Shown in pieces: positions 30,375-41,100 of a stretch of 50,597 bases of DNA; the first letter of the stretch is position 1, and every line of letters starts with the position of its first letter. The stretch is from a virus. The notes under the pieces were generated by a model. That model ran no database searches. It saw only the letters and a list, made by a program, of their open reading frames with translations, and was not told the DNA's origin. The translations under genes and the position numbers were made by a program. The DNA lies in the IMG/VR virus record IMGVR_UViG_3300021964_000106, positions 1 through 50,597 of that record; one strand, 5' to 3'.

Positions 30375-30880
30375 AAGCCAAAATTAGAAACGGATTTCGT
30401 AAGCAGCGGAGGCAGCGTCCAGTACAGAAGAATGTTCCTGCTAGTTATGATTCCATATGGGAAGCTAACTTACATAACGGTCTCCTGAAAAAGTGGAAAC
30501 ATCACAGTAAGATTATTGATTACACCATAAAGCATAAGTATCACCCCGACTTTATTAGAAAAATAGGACGTACTATTTATTTAATTGAAGCTAAGGGAAG
30601 GTTCTGGGATTTCGCTGAGTACAGTAAATACATCTGGATCAACAAGTCCCTGCCCCGAGACTACGAATTAGTATTTTTATTTGCCGATCCTTCTGCACCA
30701 ATGCCCCAAGCTAAACGTAGAAAAGATGGCACGAAGCGCAGCCATGCAGAGTGGGCTGAAGCTAACGGATTCACATGGTACAGTGAGTATACTCTTCCCG
30801 ATGATTGGGTAGATATGGAATATCGTAAGAGTGAAGGGTTTATAAACGAGTATTTTGATAAAGATAAGGAGAGTGAATAA
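30371..30880 (+). CDS. Endonuclease I-like Holliday-junction resolvase (T7 gp3-like)
   Basis: The 169-residue protein has SIWEANL (E31), KYHPDF (D60) and LIEAKG (E73, K75), matching the catalytic E...D...ExK set of T7 endonuclease I; the D-to-E interval is three residues longer than in T7. Basic N-terminus (FRKQRRQRPVQK) fits DNA binding. It should cut branched DNA before packaging and help break host DNA. The start is TTG, overlapping the previous stop; no ATG alternative is available before the conserved region. Confidence 0.8.
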   Translation: MKAKIRNGFRKQRRQRPVQKNVPASYDSIWEANLHNGLLKKWKHHSKIIDYTIKHKYHPDFIRKIGRTIYLIEAKGRFWDFAEYSKYIWINKSLPRDYELVFLFADPSAPMPQAKRRKDGTKRSHAEWAEANGFTWYSEYTLPDDWVDMEYRKSEGFINEYFDKDKESE

Positions 30881-31173
30881 TGTCTATTGATAATGCTACG
30901 CCAGAAGAATGGTATGAAGTTGGTAAAAAGATACGTGAAGAATCAAGGCTTGATGCGGTTAATTCTCCCGCACATTACAATCAAGGTGGGATAGAATGCA
31001 TTGAGGCCATTGAAGCAATGCTAAATCCAGAGGAATTTATAGGCTACTGCCGGGGCAACAGCATGAAGTATCGCTGGAGATTTAGAGCCAAGAACGGAGT
31101 TGAAGACCTGCGTAAAGCAGAGTGGTACGAGAAGCGTATGTTATCTACAATTATAAAAAAAGGAATTAGTTAA
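30880..31173 (+). CDS. DUF3310 family protein
   Basis: The 97-residue product contains SPAHYNQGGIECIEAIEAML, EFIGYCRGNSMKYRWRF and KNGVEDLRKAEWYEKR, the DUF3310 signature. Such proteins are found in many phages beside nucleotide metabolism genes and are sometimes annotated as nucleotide kinases without proof. It starts in TAATG overlap and ends in TAATG with NrdA, so all three are coupled. Confidence 0.85.
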   Translation: MSIDNATPEEWYEVGKKIREESRLDAVNSPAHYNQGGIECIEAIEAMLNPEEFIGYCRGNSMKYRWRFRAKNGVEDLRKAEWYEKRMLSTIIKKGIS

Positions 31174-33065
31174 TGAGTAACGACAAACTAGGAGTGCAAG
31201 AATATCTAGGGCTTAAAATTGATTACGATAAAGAATCGGCACTGGATGTTTTTGCAATTGAAACATTAAAAGATAGATATTTCTGGGAGGGAGAGACACA
31301 TGCTCAAGAAGCTTTTGCAAGGGCTGCTGTATACGGGGCAACTTATAAAGGGGTTACTGACTTTAGTCTTGCACAGCGACTTTATACCTATGCTAGTAAT
31401 ATGTGGTTCATGTTTAGCACTCCTATCCTTAGTAACGGGGGAACTAGCCGTGGCCTACCTATCAGCTGCTTTCTTAATTATGTTCCTGATTCCCGGCACG
31501 GTTTATCTTCTCATTATGATGAGAATATATGGTTGGCAAGCGCAGGTGGAGGGATCGGTGGTTATTGGGGCAGTATTCGGAGTAATGGTGTGGACACAAC
31601 TAACGGTAGTAAGTCTACTGGTTCTATCCCATTCATGCATGTCGTAGATAGCCAGATGTTAGCCTTCAACCAAGGGGTTACAAGGCGAGGTAGCTATGCT
31701 GCTTACATGGATATCAACCATCCAGAAATAGAAGAGTTCATTGCCATGCGTAAGACAACTGGCGGGGACATTAATAGGAAGTGTTTAAACCTACACAACG
31801 CAGTTAATATAACTAACGATTTCTTAGAGGCTGTTGAAAATGACAGCGAGTGGCGGTTGATTGACCCCAAGAGTAATACTGCTATTAAAACAGTTTCTGC
31901 CCGAGACCTATGGTTTCAGATTATCAACACCCGAGCAGAGACCGGAGAGCCATACATTGTAAATACAGATACCTGTAATGCAGCCCTGCCCAAGCAGCAG
32001 CAAGACCTTGGTCTTAATATAAATCAAAGTAATCTTTGCTCAGAAATTACATTAGCCACCAACGAAGAGCGTACTGCTGTGTGTTGTTTATCTAGTGTAA
32101 ACCTAGAACACTTTGATGAGTGGAGCAGTGATGACAACTTTGTACCAGATCTGATTACCATGCTTGACAATATCCTTGAGCATTTTATTTCAGATATTGT
32201 AGACACAAATCACTTGGGTGGTTACACCGCTAACTTTAAACGGTTTAAAGGGTACGTAAAAGAAGGTAAAGAAGGTTATACAAAAGCTGCTTATTCAGCC
32301 TATAGGGAGCGTTCTGTGGGCTTAGGAGCGATGGGATTCCATGCCTACCTTCAACGTAAGGGTATAGCATTTGAAAGCATGTACGCCACCGCATTCAACC
32401 ACAGGGCATTTAACTATATTAAGTCTAAGGCAGTGGAGGCTACTGAGAAGCTAGCTGCTGATCGGGGTGAAGCCCCTGATGTAAACGGCAGCAACAGGCG
32501 CAATGCACATCTACTAGCGGTAGCTCCTAACGCCTCCAGTTCAATTATATGTGGCGGTACTAGTCCATCAATTGAACCTTTCAGAGCTAATGTGTTCACA
32601 CATAAGACTCTGTCGGGCAGCTTTAAGGTTAAGAATAAATACTTAGACGATTTAATTTATGAAATGTTCCCCGGTAGTCAGAAGAAACGTGATGATATCT
32701 GGAAAGATATTGCTGCCCATGAGGGATCAATACAGCATATGGATGTATTCTCTGATGAGCAAAAAGAAATATTTAAGACTGCTCCCGAGTTAAATCAGAT
32801 ATGGATTATAGAACATGCACACCAACGACAGGACTATATTTGTCAGAGCCAAAGTGTTAATCTATTCTTTGTACCTCCTAAAGCTACAGAGCCACAGGAA
32901 GTGCATGATGAGTACTTACAGTATGTAAATGATGTACATTGGGCGGGGGCTAAGAAGCTAAAGTCTATGTATTACTTGCGATCAGACGCTGCTAGATCAG
33001 CTGAGAATGTAAACATAAAGATACCCCGCATTGATTTAGGAACTTGTTTAAGCTGCGAGGGTTAA
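31173..33065 (+). CDS. nrdA: Ribonucleoside-diphosphate reductase class I, alpha subunit
   Basis: The 630-residue protein has the class I signature: SCF (C99), NLCSE (N287, C289, E291) at the radical site, VCCLSSVNL (C304 or C305), the tyrosine pair Y600-Y601 for radical transfer, and the C-terminal shuttle pair CLSC (C625, C628). It is much shorter than E. coli NrdA (761) and begins directly in the catalytic domain, so it lacks the ATP-cone used for overall activity control. It reduces NDPs to dNDPs for phage replication, with NrdB as radical donor. Two small genes and a MazG-like gene separate it from NrdB. Confidence 0.93.
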   Translation: MSNDKLGVQEYLGLKIDYDKESALDVFAIETLKDRYFWEGETHAQEAFARAAVYGATYKGVTDFSLAQRLYTYASNMWFMFSTPILSNGGTSRGLPISCFLNYVPDSRHGLSSHYDENIWLASAGGGIGGYWGSIRSNGVDTTNGSKSTGSIPFMHVVDSQMLAFNQGVTRRGSYAAYMDINHPEIEEFIAMRKTTGGDINRKCLNLHNAVNITNDFLEAVENDSEWRLIDPKSNTAIKTVSARDLWFQIINTRAETGEPYIVNTDTCNAALPKQQQDLGLNINQSNLCSEITLATNEERTAVCCLSSVNLEHFDEWSSDDNFVPDLITMLDNILEHFISDIVDTNHLGGYTANFKRFKGYVKEGKEGYTKAAYSAYRERSVGLGAMGFHAYLQRKGIAFESMYATAFNHRAFNYIKSKAVEATEKLAADRGEAPDVNGSNRRNAHLLAVAPNASSSIICGGTSPSIEPFRANVFTHKTLSGSFKVKNKYLDDLIYEMFPGSQKKRDDIWKDIAAHEGSIQHMDVFSDEQKEIFKTAPELNQIWIIEHAHQRQDYICQSQSVNLFFVPPKATEPQEVHDEYLQYVNDVHWAGAKKLKSMYYLRSDAARSAENVNIKIPRIDLGTCLSCEG

Positions 33066-33068
33066 ATT

Positions 33069-33257
33069 ATGAGTAACTCAGATTGTAAATGCGATCCAGA
33101 ATCTTGGGGGTATGCAGACCCTCAAGATATTTGTACAGAGCCGGAGTTTGAAGACTTACATGGTACTTGTTTTAAGTGCTATCATGGACGACAATGCCAC
33201 AAAGAATACTGGGAAACATTTGGTTCTTTGTACTACGAGGAAAAAGACAATGGGTAA
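33069..33257 (+). CDS. Small cysteine-rich protein between RNR genes
   Basis: The 62-residue product has CKCDPESWGYADPQDIC near the start and GTCFKCYHGRQCHKEYW later: six cysteines plus two histidines, suggesting one or two metal sites. It does not have a thioredoxin/glutaredoxin fold signature, though CFKC could be redox-active. Being placed after NrdA it might act as reductant or metal carrier for the reductase; this is inference only. Confidence 0.6.
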   Translation: MSNSDCKCDPESWGYADPQDICTEPEFEDLHGTCFKCYHGRQCHKEYWETFGSLYYEEKDNG

Positions 33258-33402
33258 GGGCAGTGTGCGTAGGCCATTAGCTATTACCCCTGCTCAGTTT
33301 AATAGTAACTGGGATAGAATATTTCAAAACAAAAGGAATCAAGATGGAACAGATAATAAATCTAGTAAGTCAGTGGAGCAGAGAAAAAAAGATAGTAAGT
33401 AA
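33250..33402 (+). CDS. Small basic NWDRIF-motif protein
   Basis: The 50-residue product (MGKGSVRRPLAITPAQFNSN, then WDRIFQNKRNQDG) shares the core QF..NWDRIF with the 40-residue protein at 9100-9222. It has GAGG upstream and overlaps both neighbours, the MazG gene by 59 bases. Such short proteins occur near NrdB or MazG in marine phages. Function unknown. Confidence 0.6.
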   Translation: MGKGSVRRPLAITPAQFNSNWDRIFQNKRNQDGTDNKSSKSVEQRKKDSK

Positions 33403-33646
33403 CTCTACTCCAACAGTTCAGCTAGGTAAATTAGTATCTGAGATGGGCGAGTTAGCCGATAATATAATTAAAGGCCGAGCAGTAAAAGATGATATAGGTG
33501 ATTGTATTGTTGTTCTGAATACAATAGCCTTAATGAATAACACAACATTAGAAGAATGCCTAGCTGTAGCTTATGACGATATTAAAGATCGTAAAGGCTA
33601 TATGAATGAGCTAGGGGTATTTATAAAAGAAGGAGATAAAGAATGA
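33344..33646 (+). CDS. mazG: MazG-like nucleotide pyrophosphohydrolase
   Basis: The 100-residue protein is one MazG-type helical domain: KLVSEMGELAD (E33, E36) and DDIGDCIVVL (D50, D53) form the ExxE...D/ExxD metal-binding set, followed by the usual AYDDIKDRKGYM C-terminal segment. It probably hydrolyses NTPs or dNTPs to monophosphates; phage MazG has been proposed to adjust host nucleotide or alarmone pools. It is coupled to NrdB by ATGA, which fits a nucleotide-supply operon. Confidence 0.82.
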   Translation: MEQIINLVSQWSREKKIVSNSTPTVQLGKLVSEMGELADNIIKGRAVKDDIGDCIVVLNTIALMNNTTLEECLAVAYDDIKDRKGYMNELGVFIKEGDKE

Positions 33647-34611
33647 GCTTACTTAGTACTAGAGATTACTACAAACCTTTTGATCATCCTTGGATGTTTG
33701 ATTACTACTTCCAGCAGAACCAGATGCATTGGTTCCCAGAAGATGTACCCCTGCACAATGATGTTAAAGATTGGCAGGACATGACGCAGGAAGAAAAGAA
33801 TCTCCTGACACAAATATTCAGACTGTTTACTCAGTCAGATGTAGATGTAGGTAGCGGATACGTTGACCGCTACATGCGCATCTTTAAGAAACCAGAAGCC
33901 CGTATGATGATGGGTGCATTCGCCAACATGGAGTCCATACATCAACACGCCTACAGCTTGTTGCTAGATACCGTGGGTATGCCTGAAGTAGAATACAAAG
34001 CTTTCTCTGAGTATGAAGAAATGTCTGACAAGCATGAGTATGTCAACAGCCTACGCATATCAGTAAAAGATAAAGGTTCAATTGCTAAGAACCTTGCTGT
34101 CTACAGTGCCTTCACCGAGGGACTACAGCTGTTCAGCAGCTTTGTTATCCTTCTAAACTTCCCCCGCTTTGGGCGCATGAAAGGAATGGGGCAGATAGTT
34201 AGTTACAGTATTAAAGATGAATCTCTTCATGTAGAAGCCATGACCCGCCTGTTCCGAGAGTTTATTCAGGAGAATCTGGATATCTGGACAGATGATTTCA
34301 AGAAAGAAATCTATCAGGCATGCCGGGATATGGTTATGTTGGAGCAGAAGTTCTTGGACTTAGTGTTTGAAATGGGCGATATCCGAGGATTAAGCCGATC
34401 AGAGATGAGTGATTATGTTCATTATATAGCTGACCGCAGACTGCTACAACTAGGCTTAAAGCCTAACTATGAGGTTAAGGACAACCCGCTGCACTGGCTT
34501 GATGATGTTCTTGGCGTAGAACACCAGAACTTCTTTGAAGGTAGAGCAACAGCTTACATGAAAGCAGGGCTGCGAGGTAAGCAGGAGAATGTTGTATGGA
34601 AGGAAATTTAA
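33643..34611 (+). CDS. nrdB: Ribonucleoside-diphosphate reductase class Ia, beta subunit
   Basis: The 322-residue protein retains the whole di-iron and radical set: D66, E97, H100, E159, E193 and H196 as metal ligands and Y104 as radical tyrosine (ESIHQHAYS, spacing identical to E. coli E115-H118-Y122). The C-terminus (GKQENVVWKEI) would dock on NrdA. Radical generation for NDP reduction is expected. It is slightly shorter than E. coli NrdB (376) but complete. Confidence 0.94.
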   Translation: MSLLSTRDYYKPFDHPWMFDYYFQQNQMHWFPEDVPLHNDVKDWQDMTQEEKNLLTQIFRLFTQSDVDVGSGYVDRYMRIFKKPEARMMMGAFANMESIHQHAYSLLLDTVGMPEVEYKAFSEYEEMSDKHEYVNSLRISVKDKGSIAKNLAVYSAFTEGLQLFSSFVILLNFPRFGRMKGMGQIVSYSIKDESLHVEAMTRLFREFIQENLDIWTDDFKKEIYQACRDMVMLEQKFLDLVFEMGDIRGLSRSEMSDYVHYIADRRLLQLGLKPNYEVKDNPLHWLDDVLGVEHQNFFEGRATAYMKAGLRGKQENVVWKEI

Positions 34612-34814
34612 TATCGTTTAAACTATTGATAAACTTACACGGTGATTTAATTACCGAGGTAAGCATGCTGCCTAAAGATAAGATATCAAAAGTATTTAAA
34701 AAAGATGATGCCCCGCTAATTCATAAAGCAATTAGCGAGGCTGAAATAAAGTTGAAAGGACTACACAAATATTTAGAGGATGAAATATCTGCGTTTAATA
34801 ACTCCAAACTGTAG
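34596..34814 (+). CDS. Small terminal early-arm protein
   Basis: The 72-residue product (MEGNLISFKLLINLHGDLI..., KGLHKYLEDEI) starts inside the NrdB end with AGGAG eight bases upstream. It is the last + strand gene, and its final 20 bases overlap the 3' end of the convergent endolysin. Function unknown. Confidence 0.6.
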   Translation: MEGNLISFKLLINLHGDLITEVSMLPKDKISKVFKKDDAPLIHKAISEAEIKLKGLHKYLEDEISAFNNSKL

Positions 34815-35151
34815 GACGCACCCCGGTTGTTAAATCATCAAGATGTATAAACCGGGAGCTGCCTTTCTGATTAATTCCTATCCCTGTAAAACCAGCACGA
34901 AGAGCAGCCTCTACTAGCAGGTATGCTTCCGTCCTTGAAACAGCAATATCAATTGCTCTACCACTAGCATGCGCCCCCGGTAAATCTTTCTTAGCTTCTA
35001 TCGGGTGATTGTTGCAGCGGTAAGCACTAGTAACAGGAAAAGGAAAGCCCAGCTCTTCGCGCAGCTGCTCTACCTTTACCATGAAATCTTCCTTCATGCC
35101 TTGGCTTCCGCAATGTGAACATTTTAATTCATCTTCTGTAAAGTACTTCAT
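34795..35151 (-). CDS. Endolysin: M15-type D,D/L,D-carboxypeptidase-like zinc peptidase
   Basis: The 118-residue protein has the peptidase M15_3 pattern: VTSAYRC (40-46), GAHASGRAIDIA with H61 and D68 as zinc ligands, and RFIHLD with H103. It has a CSHC pair near the N-terminus (C11, C14), typical of this phage branch. It should cleave peptidoglycan cross-links at lysis. I use the ATG at 35151, in ATGA overlap with the preceding giant gene, rather than a GTG three codons upstream. It lacks a signal peptide, so release would need the holin at 48070. Confidence 0.85.
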   Translation of the reverse strand: MKYFTEDELKCSHCGSQGMKEDFMVKVEQLREELGFPFPVTSAYRCNNHPIEAKKDLPGAHASGRAIDIAVSRTEAYLLVEAALRAGFTGIGINQKGSSRFIHLDDLTTGVRPTVWSY

Positions 35152-38100
35152 GCTGCACACGCCTTCATTACTTTACCACCATCTGCGCGTTTATTTCTTT
35201 TAGCACAAGCACTCATTATCTTACCACCAGCTGCGCGTTGCTGACGTTTATTGATAATAGCATCATACATTTTTCTACGTTCTTCTTCGGCCTGTTTAGG
35301 ATTGTCATATCCTTTGATCACTCCGCTGTCTATCAGTTTTTTAAACTTCTTTCTAGTTCCACCAGCTGATAGTATTGTACCGCTTTCAGGATCATAGCTA
35401 GGAAGTAAGTACTCTTTGCCATTTACGCCAAGCCCTCTGATATACATTGTTACATCCTTCCCATCCATCTTACCAGCCATGTCACCGCGCACTACTGCAT
35501 CGTGATAGCTTTCTAAAAACTTAAAGTTTTCTGGGTGTATGTAACCGCCCTTAGCATACCCATGTAACTCCTGACTTTGGGCGGGAGTCATATAGCGGGC
35601 TTGCTGTTCATCTATCAGCTTGGTTATACGCTCCTCTGCTTCAGCCCTACTTTTAGCATTCATCGCATAACCTAGATTGTTGTTAAACTGATCCATCTCC
35701 CGTTCGGGGACGTTGGATATAACCTCCCGGGCATTGATCAGGAACTTGGATAACTCAGGTTTTTTAGAACGCTGTGCTAACCAGCCAAGGGCAAGATGTC
35801 GTGCTGCATCTCCCTTCCCGTCCATCTCTTCCCGTTGACCATACTTCATGCCAAGGGAGTTAGCCCATTCTATATCGCTCTTTTCTATGCCAAGGTTGGA
35901 GGCAATACCCCGGCCTACAGCGTTACCCGCTCCCTTCAGTTTGTTGGCTGTAATTTTGAAGATTGACTTCAATATCTTACCGCCTTCGTTGTATCTAGGT
36001 ATTTCTATCTGCTTGTCAGGGAGATCAATAACCAGCCAGCCATCTTCCATTTTAGTTGTAGTGCCAATGTCTTTAGCTATAGACTTAGCAATCTTAGGTA
36101 TCTCTGTTTCGTATCTTTGCTGTACTTCTTCAGATCGTACTAAATCATTAACACCTGAAGGATCAACAGCTATTTCTACACGGTCAAGACCTTCATCGTA
36201 TGCTCTTTGTATTTCACCATAGATACCCCGCTTAACGTATGGGAAGTCTGTTACTGGCATGATATACTCATCACCGAACATATCTTCAAACTCTTTTAGT
36301 TCTTTAATTTCTTCTTTAGTTTTATTAGGCTTATCACGCAGCTTCTTCCCTTTCTTTATTATTTCAGCCCTTTCTATATTACTGTTCAGCTGATCAGACT
36401 GTATCTCAAGTATCCTTACTGCACCATTTTCTACATCAGTTCGTGTATGGAAAGAGAACTCTCCTTCATCACGGAAATGAGTAGATTTACCCATTACACG
36501 AGGATCGTTGTATAGCCTTACTTTATAAGTATCTAGATTTGTGTCGGGAAGAGTAATTTCTGAAAAATCTACTTTTGTTGCGTCTGGCTCAAAGTAATTA
36601 ATGCTGGGTATTTCCCAACTCTCAAGTATCTCACTAAACAACATACCATCAATCTGTTCTGGTACAGTCTCAAATTCCTCTTCTAGATCATCTATAAAAC
36701 CAATGCCTTCATATTCGTCAACACCTTTTGGTGTAAGAGTAACGTCTTCTAAAAATGGTTCTCCGTTATTTCGGATTCCAAGCTTATAATCTTTTACTAG
36801 TCCGTTATCTACAGCCCTGTCCATTTCTACTTTATAGGCGTTTTCTATTGCGTCTAATCTTGCTTGGATAAGTTCTTCTTCAGGAGGTACTACAACCTCT
36901 GGTATGTCATCCATATCAACTTCTCTAACACCAAACTTATTTTTATCTGAACGAGCAGACTTTATAGTGTTTAGAATTTCAGGAGTTAACCTACCTTTTG
37001 TTGATATTTGAGACTTAGGTATTCTACCACCAGCATCATCCAAGTTGTTACCCAGAAACTCAATAGCATCTTTTATTCTAGATGATTCTATTTCTACTTT
37101 AGGTACACCCTGTTTAATTAAAAAATTTTCAAACGACTGAACAGGTATAGGCTGTCCACGCTCAATAAGCTTATCCAAAGCATTATCTAGCTTAGAAACA
37201 ACCTTTGCAGAAGGTGTACCAAAAGCAGTAGCAGGAGGAACAAATGCACCAGAGTCGCTCATAAACGCCTCTACAGCTAACTCCATTTCATTCTCTAACT
37301 CATTAGCTAAGTCCTCATCACCTTCTGCAAGAGCATCATTTATTCTTTCAAGATAGTCAGCTTCTATTTCTTCTTCGGCAGAAATCCGAGGCGTGTCTAT
37401 ATCCCGCGCTTGAATTTCATCCAAAGCATTAGTTATTTCGTAAGTGACATCTTGTGTATCAAAAGGCAATTCATCTGCCAGTTGATTAGCTTTTTTAAAA
37501 GCTTCTATTTCTTCTCGGGTATATCCACGCCAAATACTAAACTCGTCACCACCTATCGGCCCCTGCCATCCCTGTTCTCTCATCTGGTCAACAGTCAAAT
37601 CGTGCTTCTCGTCCAGAAGCGCACGAGCGTTTAACTGTGTAAACTCTTGGACTTTAGGATCGGCAAGTTCTTCAGGGGTGTAGAAACTTTCTATCCTTTT
37701 AGCAGCTGCTTCTGCTGCTTCATCAGATATATTCTTTTTAGAATAAGTTTTAATTATGTTAAATAAGCCTTTACCCAAACCACCCAGAGCAAACCCAACC
37801 CTTTCTTCTGAGTCTACAAAAGCACCACCCGCTTGCTGGTTGTAGGGCAAGCCTGTCATTTTGTCTATACGCTCGTCTGGTTCAACAGGTGCTTGAGGCA
37901 CATCATAGACCTCCCCACCTATAGCCCTTTTAAGTCGGGGGAAATACTCTGATTCCTTCCTTTCATTTTCAGGTTTCTCTAAAGGAGTAGCAATCATATC
38001 TGAATATAAATTGTTTAAGTTCTTTACTAGTGAACTTAAAGTTTCTTCATCTGTAAATTTAACTTTTTGATATATCCTGTATACATCATCAGATGTAATT

Positions 38101-41100
38101 TTTTCGGGCCTGAATCTGTTTGATGTCATCATCAACAGTTCTTCTCTACCTATAGTTATAGAACGGTCACTAATTAATTCTTTTAAAGCCTCATCCCTAC
38201 CCATTATAGTTTCAGCAGATTTTAAAACGCTGTAAAACTCTTGCGCCCTTTTGTAGATTGCATTTTCTCTAGTGTAATAATTAGAGATTACTTCTTCAGC
38301 TGTTGTGCCAAAGCTAGGATTATCAGAAATAATATTTCTTTTTGAATTGGCATATTCTTTAGCTGCAAATATCAACCTGTCTCTTGGATTAACTTCAGTG
38401 AATTTAAAACCAGTAGTATTTGTTATAGCCTCAGAAGCAACAGGAGTTACACTCCCGGTGCTAGGGCTGGGCGTTTCAAATATAGAGTCGGCTACACGTT
38501 CTAAACTAGAAACAGAGCCGGGCAGGAAAGAATTCATTACATGAAAAGTACCATTAAATACTTTATCCCATGTTGATAAACCTTCTTGAAATAAAGCTTT
38601 GCCTTCTCCTGTCCTACCATTTTCATTTTTAGCAGCTACATAAAGGTCAGTTAGGCTCTTTGTAAGAATTGCCTCATCGGTATAAGGAGATAGAATTTTA
38701 AGCACACCCGAGCTAATACCGTCAATTAGATATTCATCTAAATCTTCACCCTGTAACCTACCACTAGTAATTTCGTTGTAGGCTGCAAGTACTGGCTCAG
38801 TAAGTATGCTATAGCTATTAACAAACTGAGTATCCATTGCGAATATTTTATCGTCAAATCTAGCATACACTCTAGGCGCATCTTTTGACCAAGGAGTTTT
38901 GGTAATAGTATCTAAACTTTCTTTTTCTTCAGGTGTCAGCCCCAGCAAGTTTGCACTAGTGGCAGCTAATCCAGACCACATAGTACTAGCAGTACCGAAA
39001 CCAGCAAGTCTTCTCAGCCCTCTATTTCTTAAAACAGAATTACCAGATGTAATTTCTTTGGATGCCTGTCTTACTATATGTGTGCTGTTCCTTATAATTT
39101 CAGAAGGGAACGAAACAAAGCTTCCCACAGGTAGCTGCCGTAATGTTTTTATTCCTTTTGGGACTCTGTCATAATTTGGAAAAGTATTCCTAATAATTTC
39201 AGCAGCCATTTCCTCCAGTTCAGCATCAGGCTTTCCGAGGTTGGCTTTCTTTAGTGTATCTAGTTCTGATAGATAGCCATTAATTTTATAAAAATCGTCT
39301 GTTGCTAAATAAAAGTTTTCAATGGCTTCTCCGGTTTTTTTAATTTTACCCAGCCCATAGCCGTCCATCTTCTTAAAGAATTTATCAACATTACCTTCAA
39401 TAGCACTTTCATAGCCTGTCTCAAGAAGCTTTCTAAATTCATTAACAGATACGTTAGTGTTTATAATTCCAAGCCTCAGATATTTTTCATAAATATCATC
39501 TAGTCCCTGCTGACCTGTTTTTGAAATCTGATTCGCTAAAAGTTTTACTGTGCCAGAAGCTTTATTAAATGGGTTCATCCCATTAGCTAAACCAAACTGC
39601 GCACCACCACTTATGTTTCTTAAATGGGTAACGTGACTAAATACAGTTTTAGATTTCTGAGAATAGCCTTTTAACGAAAGAAAGCTTCTCCAAGCATTAG
39701 AAACCATGTGGTCTTCACCAGTTGGTGAGCCAAGTTTTAAGTAAGATTCCTGCTCTTTTATCGCAGTCAGTATTTCAGGAGTGGTATACTTACCATCAAG
39801 ATTAGAATTGGTTCCTGTAATTTTTACAAAGTTACCTTCTCTAGGTCTCAATGCCCCTTCATCAAAAATATAATTTCCCTGTTTACCCAGCCTTTCTAAG
39901 TTATCAAAAAACTTAGATGTTTCAACCAGCCTTGTCATTTTACTAACAGTTAAGACAATATTTTCTGTAGGTTCTTTGATCTCCCCCATAAAAGCACGGA
40001 GAGGTTCTGGGATATCTTTTTTACCTTTTAATATTTCAGTGTTAACTTTTCTAACTTTAGAATAGTACTCGCCAAGTTCTCCGCTTTTGCTTTTTAATTC
40101 GGGCTTAGAAATTATTTCATCCAGCACATTGTTAGCTTTAACTAAAGCATCATCTTCGGACATTGTTTTTTTGTATTGATTTACTAAGTAATCCTCTGCA
40201 TCTTTTCTAGCAGCAGCTGTAGGTGTGTACCCAGAATCTTCAAACAGACGATAAGACCTGCGCAAATACTGCCCGGTGTTCTCAGCGATAGCTTCTTTTA
40301 ATTCCAAAGGAACAGCATTTGAATTTACAGCTGCTTTTGAAAGATCATCAATTAACATCCTAGCTTCGTAAACAGATTCAGCTACTTCTTTAGTTAGACC
40401 TTCGTCCATTAAATCTACAATAGAAGCTTCTTTAGACTGCTTTTTAATAAAAGACAAATCTGATGTAAGAAGTTCCTGAACTTTATTGTTAACAGCCTGT
40501 GCTTCGTCCAGAGAAGATAAGTTATCTAATTCTATTTTTAACCTGTTACTGATATGCTCTGCCCTGCCAACAGCTGCACGTTGTGCATACTGTGCATCTT
40601 CAAACGCATGAAAAGCTTTAGGTGTCCAGTATCCACGGCTAGTAAATACTTGGTTCATAAAGCGTCTAAGTTTACTACTATTCTGTTGGGCTACTTGAGC
40701 AGCACCTTCAGCAGTCTCATTGTATTCAATCTCAGGACGTTTAATCGGAGACTGTTCTTTAATGTCTTTTACATGATCTAAAATTAGATCGCCTTTTTCA
40801 CTAGATGTCAGATCAGTATAGCTTTTCTTAAACTTGTCTCTTGCAAGCTTAGATACTTTAGCGACTCCCCCTACAATTTCAATAAGGCTACCCAAGGCAA
40901 GACCTTCGCCTAAAAGTTTTATTCTTTTTTCAGCTTCTGTATCATTTTCATCGGTAGCCATATAAGATGAAATTTCCTGTACGGCACTACCTCCCCAACC
41001 AGCTTCTTCTAAAAGATTAAATAAATTTTCAGATGGGTCAGCTAATATTTGATCAACAGCCACGCCAGTAGTGAGACCACCGACAACCGTAGGCAGGGCT

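Noticed and set aside
17964-34814. Phage-encoded RNA polymerase
   Set aside because: I searched the early arm for T7-type polymerase motifs and saw none; no gene of ~800 residues is present there. Host polymerase is assumed.
35848-36222. 124-codon plus-strand frame within the giant virion gene
   Set aside because: Antisense shadow with no ribosome site, and the minus-strand frame holds recognisable motifs.
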